Source: Bacteroidota bacterium
GTDB lineage: Bacteria; Bacteroidota; Bacteroidia; Chitinophagales; Saprospiraceae
NCBI GenBank assembly: GCA_024277695.1
Contig: JAJRUR010000029.1
Span: 1 to 8,356, forward strand
Reading direction: 5' to 3'
Length of the DNA: 8,356 nucleotides
This document shows, in pieces, positions 1 through 5,790 of this stretch; the stretch's first letter is position 1, and every line of letters begins with the position of its first letter. The translations under genes and the position numbers were made by a program. The notes under the pieces were generated by a model that worked only from the letters and a program-made list of their open reading frames with translations, did no database searches and was not told the DNA's origin.

Positions 1-63
1 TGTATAGCCAAGGTAGTAGATAAATAAAGCTTTTGGACCCTTGTCCGTCAATAAAATGTCCTA

Positions 64-1035
64 TTACTCTGCTCCGGTCACTCCTTTAAATAAGGAATCT
101 ACAAATGCTTTTTTGTTGAAGACTTGAAGCGCATGGATATCTTCACCGATTCCAATGTACTTGATGGGGATTTTGAATTGGTCAGAAATACCCAAGACGA
201 CACCTCCCTTTGCTGTACCGTCCAGTTTGGTTAGTGCTAGCGCAGTGACTTCTGTGGCTTCAGAAAAGGCTCGGCATTGCTCGATGGCGTTTTGACCGGT
301 CGTAGCGTCGAGGACTAGAAGGACTTCGTGTGGTGCACCGGCGTGTGACTTATTCATAGACCTTTTGATTTTGGATAGTTCATTCATAAGGTTGATTTTG
401 GTGTGGAGTCGTCCTGCGGTATCAATGATGGCCACATCTATTTTATTTTTGACCGCATACTGAACAGTTTCATAAGCGACAGCAGCGGGATCGGTATGCA
501 TTCCTTTGGAATAGAATTGGACATCTGCTCTTTCAGACCACACTTTCAGTTGGTCAACTGCTGCAGCACGATATGTATCTGCAGCACCTAGAACTATACG
601 CTTACCTTTGAGCTTGTACTGATGCGCTAACTTTCCGATGGTAGTTGTTTTTCCTACTCCATTGACACCAACTACTAGTATGACATAGGGGACAAACTCT
701 TCGGGATATGTATAATCCTCAATATCTTCAGATTTGTTTTCGGCAAGTATTTCTACAATAACTTCTTTGAGTTGCTGGTTGAGTTCAGCTGCATTGATGT
801 ATTTTTCTTTTTCGACTTTTGCTTCGAGCCGGTCGATGATTTTGATGGTAGTGTCTAGGCCCACATCAGAGGTAATCAAGATCTGCTCAATCTCATCTAA
901 GAGGTCAATATCTACTTTGGATTTGCCGGCTACTGCTTTGGATAACTTTCCAAAGAAGCTGCTCTTGGTTTTTTCCAAGCCTTTGTCTAGCTCTTTTTCT
1001 TTATCTTTATTAAAAAACTTTTTAAAAAAACTCAT
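64..1035 (-). CDS. ftsY: Signal recognition particle receptor FtsY (SRP-GTPase)
   Basis: FtsY is the membrane-associated receptor GTPase that docks SRP-bound ribosomes at the SecYEG translocon. All SRP-GTPase signatures are visible: a P-loop GVNGVGKT at residues 123-130, DTYRAAA at 153-159, DTAGR at 205-209, the guanine-specificity motif TKLD at 269-272 followed by GTAKGG, and GIGE at 295-298. Residues 40-110 form the helical N domain. The acidic A domain of long FtsY proteins is missing; instead there is a short Lys/Phe-rich tail (FFKKFF at 3-8) that could bind lipid. At 323 residues it is a normal NG-type FtsY. The ATG at 1035 has no Shine-Dalgarno, as usual for Bacteroidota. The stop is doubled (TAA TAG). 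It lies downstream of the rpmB-rpmG-DUF4295 operon but is separated from it by a terminator and shows no convincing promoter of its own. The assignment is secure. Confidence 0.98.
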   Translation of the reverse strand: MSFFKKFFNKDKEKELDKGLEKTKSSFFGKLSKAVAGKSKVDIDLLDEIEQILITSDVGLDTTIKIIDRLEAKVEKEKYINAAELNQQLKEVIVEILAENKSEDIEDYTYPEEFVPYVILVVGVNGVGKTTTIGKLAHQYKLKGKRIVLGAADTYRAAAVDQLKVWSERADVQFYSKGMHTDPAAVAYETVQYAVKNKIDVAIIDTAGRLHTKINLMNELSKIKRSMNKSHAGAPHEVLLVLDATTGQNAIEQCRAFSEATEVTALALTKLDGTAKGGVVLGISDQFKIPIKYIGIGEDIHALQVFNKKAFVDSLFKGVTGAE

Positions 1036-1064
1036 ATAGTGGTGAATATTTAGTTAGCGAGGCA

Positions 1065-1081
1065 GGTATCGTAGTGATACC
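1065..1081 (-). other. Small perfect hairpin in the ftsY leader
   Basis: GGTATC and GATACC form a perfect 6-bp stem around a 5-base loop, between the operon terminator and the ftsY start, about 30 bases upstream of the ATG. It has no T-run, so it is not a terminator. It could stabilise the ftsY leader or be a dyad bound by a protein, or it could be chance; the sequence alone does not decide. Confidence 0.3.
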
Positions 1082-1085
1082 ATAC

Positions 1086-1130
1086 AAAAAAAGGTCTTTC
1101 CGCTCATAGGCAGAATGACCTTATATTTTT
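1086..1130 (-). terminator. Rho-independent terminator after the rpmB-rpmG-DUF4295 operon
   Basis: Read on the minus strand, an A-rich stretch leads into AAGGTC, a 20-base interior, and GACCTT followed at once by an unbroken T run (seven T including the stem end). The 6-bp outer stem (1091-1096 with 1117-1122) continues inward with an imperfect second stem (TTC.GC against GC.GAA), giving a long hairpin. The other side also has a T-rich tail, so it could act on both strands, but no plus-strand gene needs it. It starts 17 bases past the DUF4295 stop, as expected for the end of that operon. Confidence 0.75.
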
Positions 1131-1146
1131 TATATTCGAATGGTTC

Positions 1147-1323
1147 TTATTTTTTATCGGCAAAAAACTCCTCTACATTGTCCTTATGGATGATAACTTC
1201 TTTGTAAGTATATCTTCCGGTCTCCGGATTTTTGATGGATTTGACTACTTTGACGAAGTTTCTACCTGAACCGGCATTAGCAGCTCTCTGCGCTACTCGT
1301 GCGTTTTTTGATATTTTAGCCAT
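1147..1323 (-). CDS. DUF4295 family small basic protein, probable ribosomal protein bL38
   Basis: This 58-residue ORF starts MAKISKNARVAQRAA and ends EEFFADKK. It carries the family's core: a basic KVVKSIKNPETGRYTYKE stretch followed by an acidic/hydrophobic C-terminus (HKDNVEEFFA). I recognise it as DUF4295, a Bacteroidota-specific family encoded just after rpmG. From memory, the Flavobacterium johnsoniae cryo-EM ribosome revealed an extra large-subunit protein named bL38, and I believe it is this family; that identification should be checked. The start codon is only 2 bases past the rpmG stop, so the two are almost certainly translated from one message. The gene is followed by a rho-independent terminator, making it the last gene of the ribosomal operon. 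It has no cysteines and no membrane segment. The coding call is strong because of the fixed context and family resemblance. Confidence 0.9.
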   Translation of the reverse strand: MAKISKNARVAQRAANAGSGRNFVKVVKSIKNPETGRYTYKEVIIHKDNVEEFFADKK

Positions 1324-1325
1324 AA

Positions 1326-1511
1326 TTATTTAATTTCTCGGTGAATAGTATATTTCTTTAATATAGGATTGTACTTTTTTAGTTCCAATCGATCGGGGGT
1401 ATTTCTTCTATTTTTTTGTGTGACATAGCGCGATGTGCCCGGCATCCCTGAAGCTTTATGTTCCGTGCACTCTAAAATCACCTGTATTCTATTTCCTTTT
1501 TGTTTTGCCAT
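1326..1511 (-). CDS. rpmG: 50S ribosomal protein L33 (bL33)
   Basis: bL33 is a small large-subunit protein near the E site. The 61-residue protein shows the family's core: KGNRIQVILECTEHK, then SRYVTQKNRRNTPDRLELKKYNP and a C-terminal KKYTIHREIK. An insertion around residues 16-26 (EHKASGMPGTS) is typical of Bacteroidota L33 as I remember the family. It has a single Cys (C15), not the two CxxC pairs of the zinc-binding form, so this is the zinc-independent (C-minus) type. It sits 34 bases after rpmB and 2 bases before the DUF4295 start, in one operon. The ATG at 1511 has no Shine-Dalgarno. Confidence 0.97.
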   Translation of the reverse strand: MAKQKGNRIQVILECTEHKASGMPGTSRYVTQKNRRNTPDRLELKKYNPILKKYTIHREIK

Positions 1512-1545
1512 AATGCTATATGTTTATAGGTAAAGTCTGATTAAT

Positions 1546-1797
1546 TTACTTGAGTTTGATCCCGATGTCTGCACCTTGAGCAACTTGTCTTTTTAGATAT
1601 TCGTAGATACCTAGTTTGTTGATATTGCGCATAGCACTCGTGCTGAGTTTGAGTGTTACGGTTTGCTGTGTCTCCGGGATAAAATAAGTCTTTTTCTGGA
1701 GATTAGGCAGAAATCTTCTTCGGGTTTTATTATTGGCGTGCGATACATTATTACCTGTAATTGGTCGCTTACCTGTTAGTTGACATATTTTTGACAT
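1546..1797 (-). CDS. rpmB: 50S ribosomal protein L28 (bL28)
   Basis: bL28 is a large-subunit assembly and structural protein. The 83-residue product begins MSKICQLTGKRPITGNNVSHANNKTRRRFLPNLQ, the conserved L28 N-terminus (C.LTGK.P..GN.VSHAN.KT.RRF.PNLQ). It ends in the usual basic region with a conserved LSTSAMRNINKLG stretch. Only one Cys is present (C5), so it lacks the zinc-binding CxxC pairs and is a C-minus form like the L33 beside it. It is the first gene of rpmB-rpmG-DUF4295. No canonical TTG/TAnnTTTG promoter is visible in the roughly 235 bases upstream; transcription may start from a divergent promoter or run in from the tRNA-Arg promoter. Confidence 0.97.
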   Translation of the reverse strand: MSKICQLTGKRPITGNNVSHANNKTRRRFLPNLQKKTYFIPETQQTVTLKLSTSAMRNINKLGIYEYLKRQVAQGADIGIKLK

Positions 1798-1839
1798 AGT
1801 AGTTTATTTCAGTTTTTTATATAATAATTTTATCTGTAT

Positions 1840-1854
1840 CCACCCACTTGGTGG
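1840..1854 (-). other. Small GC-rich hairpin in the rpmB leader
   Basis: CCACC and GGTGG form a 5-bp GC-rich stem with a 5-base loop in otherwise AT-rich DNA, about 43 bases upstream of the rpmB ATG. There is no T-run on the minus-strand side, so it is not a terminator. Ribosomal operons are often controlled by binding of one of their products to a leader structure; that role here is inference only. Confidence 0.25.
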
Positions 1855-1877
1855 CATTCTTTAATGCTTGAACATGT

Positions 1878-1898
1878 TAGGATTACCATTGTGATCCT
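1878..1898 (-). other. Imperfect hairpin AGGAT...ATCCT upstream of rpmB
   Basis: AGGAT (1879-1883) pairs with ATCCT (1894-1898); after one mismatch, a further AC/GT step closes a 4-base loop. It lies between the 113-base inverted-repeat element and the rpmB leader. With that element and the 1840-1854 hairpin, it makes the whole gap between tRNA-Arg and rpmB unusually rich in foldable sequence. There is no coding potential here. Confidence 0.25.
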
Positions 1899-1914
1899 TA
1901 TTCATCAGAGTTGC

Positions 1915-2027
1915 CCATAAAAAATCCGCACTTTGTGCTGTTGGATTATCTCTACAAGCGTTTTTGAGCAAGCTCAAACGCTTTGCGTTCCAATCCTACT
2001 CCCTACGGTCGTTGGATTTTTTTATGG
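1915..2027 (-). repeat. 113-base inverted-repeat element with nested hairpins (REP/MITE-like or structured RNA)
   Basis: The ends are near-perfect inverted repeats: CCATAAAAAATCC (1915-1927) and GGATTTTTTTATGG (2014-2027), differing by one extra T. Inside are a hairpin with GCAC-TTT-GTGC (1928-1938), a strong central hairpin AAGCGTTT..GAG / CTC-AAACGCTT (1956-1983, 11 pairs with a 2-base bulge and CAAG loop), and an alternative AACGC-TTT-GCGTT (1977-1989). AATCC occurs at 1923 and 1992, and GGATT at 1943 and 2014, so the segments alternate and allow two exclusive folds. GTTGGAT is repeated directly at 1940 and 2011. No ORF is present. The minus-strand T-run in the final arm could also end tRNA-Arg transcription. 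It may be a short palindromic mobile repeat inserted beside a tRNA, a large terminator, or a structured RNA; copy number in the genome would separate these. Confidence 0.6.
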
Positions 2028-2032
2028 ACCCG

Positions 2033-2106
2033 TGACCTCGGCAGGATTCGAACCTGCAACCTCCTGATTCGTAGTCAGGGACTCTATCCAGTTAAGCTAC
2101 GAGGCC
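2033..2106 (-). tRNA. tRNA-Arg (anticodon ACG)
   Basis: The 74-base sequence folds as a complete cloverleaf. The acceptor stem pairs GGCCTCG with CGAGGTC (one G-U). The D arm contains AACTGGATA. The anticodon stem is CCTGA/TCAGG with loop CTACGAA, giving anticodon ACG. The T arm contains GCAGG-TTCGAAT-CCTGC. A34 would be deaminated to inosine to read CGU, CGC and CGA arginine codons. The discriminator base is A73. CCA is not encoded, since CGG follows, so a nucleotidyltransferase must add it. A good Bacteroidota promoter lies about 50 bases upstream, and the inverted-repeat element begins 5 bases after the 3' end. Confidence 0.98.
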
Positions 2107-2129
2107 ATATAATATCAATCTTTATAGTC

Positions 2130-2145
2130 TAAACTCATTAGTTTA
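2130..2145 (-). other. Hairpin in the tRNA-Arg precursor leader
   Basis: TAAACT and AGTTTA form a 6-bp perfect stem with a 4-base loop, between the predicted transcription start (about 2152) and the mature tRNA 5' end (2106). It would lie in the 5' leader removed by RNase P. The stem is AT-rich and weak, so function is uncertain. Confidence 0.25.
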
Positions 2146-2158
2146 CACTAAAGTGGGG

Positions 2159-2189
2159 CAAAAGTAGGACTAATTGTTCAAATAACCAA
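2159..2189 (-). promoter_or_regulatory. Bacteroidota-type promoter for tRNA-Arg
   Basis: On the minus strand, GTTG is followed after 20 bases by TACTTTTG (2166-2159), an exact match to the -7 element TAnnTTTG recognised by the Bacteroidota primary sigma factor. The -33 element matches TTTG at three of four positions, at the expected distance. Transcription would start near 2152, giving a leader of about 45 bases before the tRNA. The -33 box lies only 22 bases past the stop codon of the peptidase gene. Confidence 0.75.
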
Positions 2190-2211
2190 CCAAAAGCCAG
2201 CGTTTTTTGCT

Positions 2212-3843
2212 TTATTTCAGTACCACAAATGATTTTACTATTGGCTGTGCATCTGTTATTAAGGCTATATAATAGCTTCCGGCAGGTAGTTGTGTATCCG
2301 GGAGTGCGAGTACTTTCTTACCGCTGAGTATAGGGTTATGTCGTACTTGATAGATGAGAGAGCCCTTATTATCATAGATAACAAACTCTTGCGGGTCAAT
2401 TGTGGGGCTTTGGTATTCGACAAATAGCATCCCCTGGGTTGCCGGATTGGGATAAATGTTTATCAGTGCGTAATCGCCGTTTTCGATGATATCATCACAT
2501 CTGGAAATAAGGATATTCATACTGCCGGCAATATTGAGCCTACCACCTGTCACTATAATCTCTTCGAGCTCGGCTTTTTTGTCGGCACCTTCAAAGATGA
2601 CGGACTTCATCAACTCCATGTAGCTCTCCGGATCTTCCTTCATCAGCTTGCCCATGAGATTACAATCAAGAGAGTAGAGTAGGGCGATCGTACCAGCGAC
2701 ATGAGGACTAGCTGAAGAGTTAGAACCCAATATCTTGAAACTATTATTTTCGGCTGTGGTAAAGGTACCATTGCCGGGAGCTGCAATATCTACTGATTTG
2801 GCTCCGAAGCCTAGTCCGCTGTATTGATCTTCTTTTCCTACACTGGTCACAGTTATCAGGTACTTGCTATCGCAGTTAGTGGGTAGATCACCTACTACAT
2901 CTACATCTACCCGATTATTGGATGTTGCAGAGACACTGAGTATGCCTAGATCACCCATCGTGTTGTAATATGCACACCATTCGGGGTATTCTTCGGGAAA
3001 AGTCCTATCAATACCAAATGAATTATTGGTCACGACAATGTAAGCTCCTTTTTGACCTTGAGTTTCATTGTATAGGGCTCTTTGGGTACTCACATAATTA
3101 TATGCGCTAAGTACGGCATCTACAGTGGTAATCGATTCGATACTAATAGGCAGAATTTTTACATTCCAATTTACGCCCGTAACCCCAAGGCTGTTGTTTC
3201 CTCGGGCTCCTAGAATACCGGCTACTCCGGTACCATGGTATTTTGACTGCGATCTAATACCGATACCGTTTTTTGCATCCCAGCCTTCGTAATCATCAAT
3301 AAATCCATTACCGTCATTGTCTATTCCGTCGTTGGGTATTTCGTCTTCGAATCTCCAAAGATTGTCTCTCAGATCATCATGGGTGAGTTCAAAAGCATTG
3401 TCGATAACTGCAATGACAATTTCATCACCATTGGGTGTGGTTCCACCGGTAGTAAACTCCCACGCTGTAGGTGCTTCGATCAGTTCCATGTTCCATTGGC
3501 TGACATCATAATTTGGGTCATTGGGTCTCTTTTCACGCAGGTAAACTCTTCGATTTTTTGAAAAATACTTTACCATCGGATGTGCATATACTTTGGACTT
3601 TAAGAGTTGTTCACCCAGATTGCCTTGATAAGCTACCAGATAGATATGTTGTTTTTGGGAGATAGTTTTGATGGATTCGAGGCGGACTCCTAAATCCGTA
3701 TATATCTTTTGGCTTACTTGTTTTATTGAATAGTCAGGGTGTATAGTCAAAAGCCATTCCTGCTGCAATATCCTACTATAATCTTGGCTCCCTGAGCTCA
3801 ATAAGAAGAGTATGGGTATCAAAATAATGTATAGGAGTTTCAT
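2212..3843 (-). CDS. Secreted S8 (subtilisin-like) serine peptidase with T9SS sorting domain
   Basis: This is a 543-residue secreted protease. Residues 1-20 (MKLLYIILIPILFLLSSGSQ) form a signal peptide or short lipoprotein-like leader without a lipobox Cys. Residues 25-110 look like an inhibitor-type propeptide. The catalytic domain shows Asp148 (IAVIDNAF), His203 (YHGTGVAGI) and Ser376 (SNSSASPHVAG), with Asn309 the likely oxyanion residue (SATSNN). An Asp/Asn-rich loop, NDGIDNDGNGFIDD (171-184), follows the Asp motif and resembles a calcium-binding loop. Residues about 459-543 are a type A T9SS sorting domain (INIYPNPATQG ... LPAGSYYIALIT ... KSFVVLK), so export is by Sec and then T9SS to the surface or medium. 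The canonical GTSMA before the Ser is replaced by GSNSSA. It is separated by 107 bases from the transporter gene upstream, where a weak TATTTTTA -7-like box (3886-3879) lies. The substrate is unknown. Confidence 0.95.
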   Translation of the reverse strand: MKLLYIILIPILFLLSSGSQDYSRILQQEWLLTIHPDYSIKQVSQKIYTDLGVRLESIKTISQKQHIYLVAYQGNLGEQLLKSKVYAHPMVKYFSKNRRVYLREKRPNDPNYDVSQWNMELIEAPTAWEFTTGGTTPNGDEIVIAVIDNAFELTHDDLRDNLWRFEDEIPNDGIDNDGNGFIDDYEGWDAKNGIGIRSQSKYHGTGVAGILGARGNNSLGVTGVNWNVKILPISIESITTVDAVLSAYNYVSTQRALYNETQGQKGAYIVVTNNSFGIDRTFPEEYPEWCAYYNTMGDLGILSVSATSNNRVDVDVVGDLPTNCDSKYLITVTSVGKEDQYSGLGFGAKSVDIAAPGNGTFTTAENNSFKILGSNSSASPHVAGTIALLYSLDCNLMGKLMKEDPESYMELMKSVIFEGADKKAELEEIIVTGGRLNIAGSMNILISRCDDIIENGDYALINIYPNPATQGMLFVEYQSPTIDPQEFVIYDNKGSLIYQVRHNPILSGKKVLALPDTQLPAGSYYIALITDAQPIVKSFVVLK

Positions 3844-3950
3844 ATTGCCGTAGAGCTTAATTTAGTAAGTGAAAAGGCTAAAAATACAATTATTAAAGTT
3901 ACAACGCATCAAGCCCTGGTTTTGTATGCATATCCTTAGGGTATTTTGAT

Positions 3951-4805
3951 CTAAATTTCCAGACCGAATACATTTTTGACAAAAATTCCTATCCCAAAGG
4001 ATATCGCGGCTACTCCCAAAGAGATCAAAGCCATTTCGGTAAATCGTTTCTTGAAAGAAATAGCTTTGGCTATCGAAATATAATAGGTATAAGCGGCTAT
4101 GATGAGCAATGTAGTCAAAAGCATAGCACTTAAAGCGATGAGAGGATTGTTTTGAAGTAAATAAGGGGCGATGAGTAGGAAGACAGTAAGGATGTAGGAT
4201 AAACCTGTATATATGGCTGCTGTTACAGGATTAAATCCTGCTTTTGTATCTTCTTCTTTGGATGCAAAGTATCCCGAAGCTGCCATAGAGAGGGATGCGG
4301 CTACTCCCATGACGAGTCCGGTCATTCCAACGATGCGATTGTTGCTAAAAGCAAATGTGAGACCTGCAAGTGTTCCGGTAAACTCTACGAGTGCATCATT
4401 GAGACCTAATACGATGGCTCCTGCATATATCAGTCGATAATCATGAAGCAGTTTGATGAGCTTTTGTTCGTGTTCGAGTTCCTCTGCTTTAATTCTAAGG
4501 GCTTCTGGGTATTGTTGGGATACACTGGCATAAAATTGTTCTGCTTTTCGTTCATTCTTTTCGAGCAAACGAAGCGAAAAAGAAAGGCCAAATATTTTGG
4601 CGAGTAGGATATGCCGGTGGACTTTGGTCTGTGTAGCTTGCATATCTCGTCCGGTGATGCCTTTCCAAAACTCGTAATGTTCTAGTTCTTGCTCAGCAAT
4701 TTCGTGGAGGGTTATTTTATTTTTGGGATCTGTACAGATCTTTGCCAATTCCTTGTAGATGTGATATTCTGTCAGTTCGTTTTTTTGTTGCTGGGCGATG
4801 GTCAT
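3951..4805 (-). CDS. Ferritin-like/VIT1 fusion transporter (erythrin-Vit1, MbfA/CCC1-like iron or manganese exporter)
   Basis: The 284-residue protein joins two modules. Residues 1-125 are a four-helix ferritin-like (rubrerythrin) domain. They have the diiron pattern of a Glu in helix 1 (E10 or E13), ExxH in helix 2 (E40, H43), Glu in helix 3 (around E83-E89) and ExxH in helix 4 (E109, H112). Residues 126-284 are a VIT1/CCC1 membrane domain with about five helices. The first carries the conserved GLNDALVEFTGTLAGL and the second SLSMAASGYFASKEED. In known relatives such as MbfA the cytoplasmic ferritin-like domain senses or captures Fe(II) and the membrane part moves it out of the cytosol, guarding against iron and peroxide stress. 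Metal choice and direction here are inferred. It starts 22 bases after the thrB stop, so it is probably cotranscribed with arcA-thrB. No Shine-Dalgarno is seen. Confidence 0.92.
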   Translation of the reverse strand: MTIAQQQKNELTEYHIYKELAKICTDPKNKITLHEIAEQELEHYEFWKGITGRDMQATQTKVHRHILLAKIFGLSFSLRLLEKNERKAEQFYASVSQQYPEALRIKAEELEHEQKLIKLLHDYRLIYAGAIVLGLNDALVEFTGTLAGLTFAFSNNRIVGMTGLVMGVAASLSMAASGYFASKEEDTKAGFNPVTAAIYTGLSYILTVFLLIAPYLLQNNPLIALSAMLLTTLLIIAAYTYYISIAKAISFKKRFTEMALISLGVAAISFGIGIFVKNVFGLEI

Positions 4806-4827
4806 CCGATTCTATTTTGTTTATTAC

Positions 4828-5763
4828 TCAATATATTTCTACACCCTGCTTACGAATGGTAGTTACCCAAGATTGGTACTCGATGTGATGCTTTTGCAGT
4901 ACTTGGGTCATAGCTTGTGCACAGTTTTGGGCAATCAGACTATTGTGACATAAGGCAAATACTGTAGGTCCTGATCCTGAAATACTACATCCCAGGGCAT
5001 CTAGGTCCAGAGCAGCTTTCTGCATCATATCAAAATACGGAATCGATTTTGACCTTTGAGGTTCGATGATGATATCCTTGAGGGCTGATCGAATTAAGGG
5101 GATATTGGATCGTTCCAGTCCCATTATAAAATTGGAAAGATACATGCTTTGTTGTATATGTTGTTCGAGTGTAACGGTATCTGACAAAGCACTGCGAGAT
5201 GCTGAGCTCAAGATTTGTATTTTGGGGTAAACGATGGCTAGATAGAGCCCGTCAGGAACAGATATTCGCTGAACGGTGAGCGGCTCCAAAGCTGTCATGA
5301 TTTGGATAGAACCTAATAGGCAAGGAGCGGTATTGTCGGTATTGTATTGGCCTGAAGCTATCATTTCTCCAAGTGTGGCAAAATGTAAAAGTTCTCTTAG
5401 TTCTAGCGGCTGCTTGAGCAATTTATTGATGGCGACGACGACTCCGGCAGCGCTTGCAGCTGATGAAGCTAATCCTGTCCCAATGCCGATTTTTTTATAG
5501 AGTTCTATTTCGATACCTAAGTGTTCGAGACCGAGATGCTTGAGCAAACTGATTGCTGCGACTCCGGCTGTATTGTTGATAGGGTTTTTCGACAGTTGTT
5601 TATTATCTCCTATTATTTTGGTGATATGCACACCTTCCAAATCGGGATTATGGCGTACAATCAACTCCTCCGAAATGATGTCCACGGCTGCACCAAGTAT
5701 ATCAAAACCTACTGCAAAATTTCCAATACACGCAGGTACTTTGACTTTTACGACTTGATGCAT
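4828..5763 (-). CDS. thrB: Homoserine kinase (GHMP family)
   Basis: ThrB phosphorylates L-homoserine to O-phosphohomoserine, the step before threonine synthase. All three GHMP-kinase motifs are present in 311 residues, a normal length. Motif 1 is VPACIGNFAVGFDILG (9-24), motif 2, the ATP phosphate loop, is GIGTGLASSAASAAG (93-107), and motif 3 is ISGSGPTVFAL (261-271). The substrate-side NTDNTAPCLLG (141-151) matches the ThrB DN.AP.LLGG block, which separates it from other GHMP kinases. Motif 2 reads GLAS where GLGS is usual, a small change unlikely to abolish activity. Threonine genes normally group as thrA-thrB-thrC in this phylum; here thrB lies 27 bases after arcA and 22 before the iron transporter instead. 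Start is the ATG at 5763, giving the expected MHQVVKVKVPA N-terminus. Confidence 0.93.
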   Translation of the reverse strand: MHQVVKVKVPACIGNFAVGFDILGAAVDIISEELIVRHNPDLEGVHITKIIGDNKQLSKNPINNTAGVAAISLLKHLGLEHLGIEIELYKKIGIGTGLASSAASAAGVVVAINKLLKQPLELRELLHFATLGEMIASGQYNTDNTAPCLLGSIQIMTALEPLTVQRISVPDGLYLAIVYPKIQILSSASRSALSDTVTLEQHIQQSMYLSNFIMGLERSNIPLIRSALKDIIIEPQRSKSIPYFDMMQKAALDLDALGCSISGSGPTVFALCHNSLIAQNCAQAMTQVLQKHHIEYQSWVTTIRKQGVEIY

Positions 5764-5790
5764 AGGATGGGCAATGATGATTAGATGAAT

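Noticed and set aside
1..27. Possible tail of a convergent plus-strand gene ending at the TAA at 25-27 or the TAA at 19-21.
   Set aside because: Only six to eight codons are visible and they match nothing I recognise.
1..60. Minus-strand frame after the ftsY stop stays open to the window edge (about 20 codons, including TDKGPKALFIYY).
   Set aside because: There is no ATG, only TTG or ATT as possible starts, and 20 open codons are within chance. In many Bacteroidota rimO follows ftsY, but nothing here resembles its N-terminus.
403..1039. Plus-strand open frames of about 60-100 codons antisense to ftsY.
   Set aside because: They lie entirely opposite a conserved gene, have composition typical of antisense shadows, and show no motif or promoter.
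1915..2027. CRISPR array or attachment site at the tRNA-adjacent element.
   Set aside because: There is no regular repeat-spacer pattern. The tRNA 3' end is not duplicated elsewhere in the window and no integrase is present, so an att site is not supported.
2193..2213. AAAGC/GCTTT hairpin overlapping the peptidase stop codon, as a possible terminator.
   Set aside because: The stem is only 5 bp with an 11-base loop and four T after it, and it overlaps the stop codon and the tRNA promoter region. Too weak to call.
3879..3886. TATTTTTA as a -7 box for the peptidase gene.
   Set aside because: It departs from TAnnTTTG at the last base and has no TTG at 19-21 bases upstream, so I mention it only under the gene.
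5276..5784. Plus-strand open frames opposite thrB.
   Set aside because: They mirror conserved GHMP motifs on the other strand and have no independent support.
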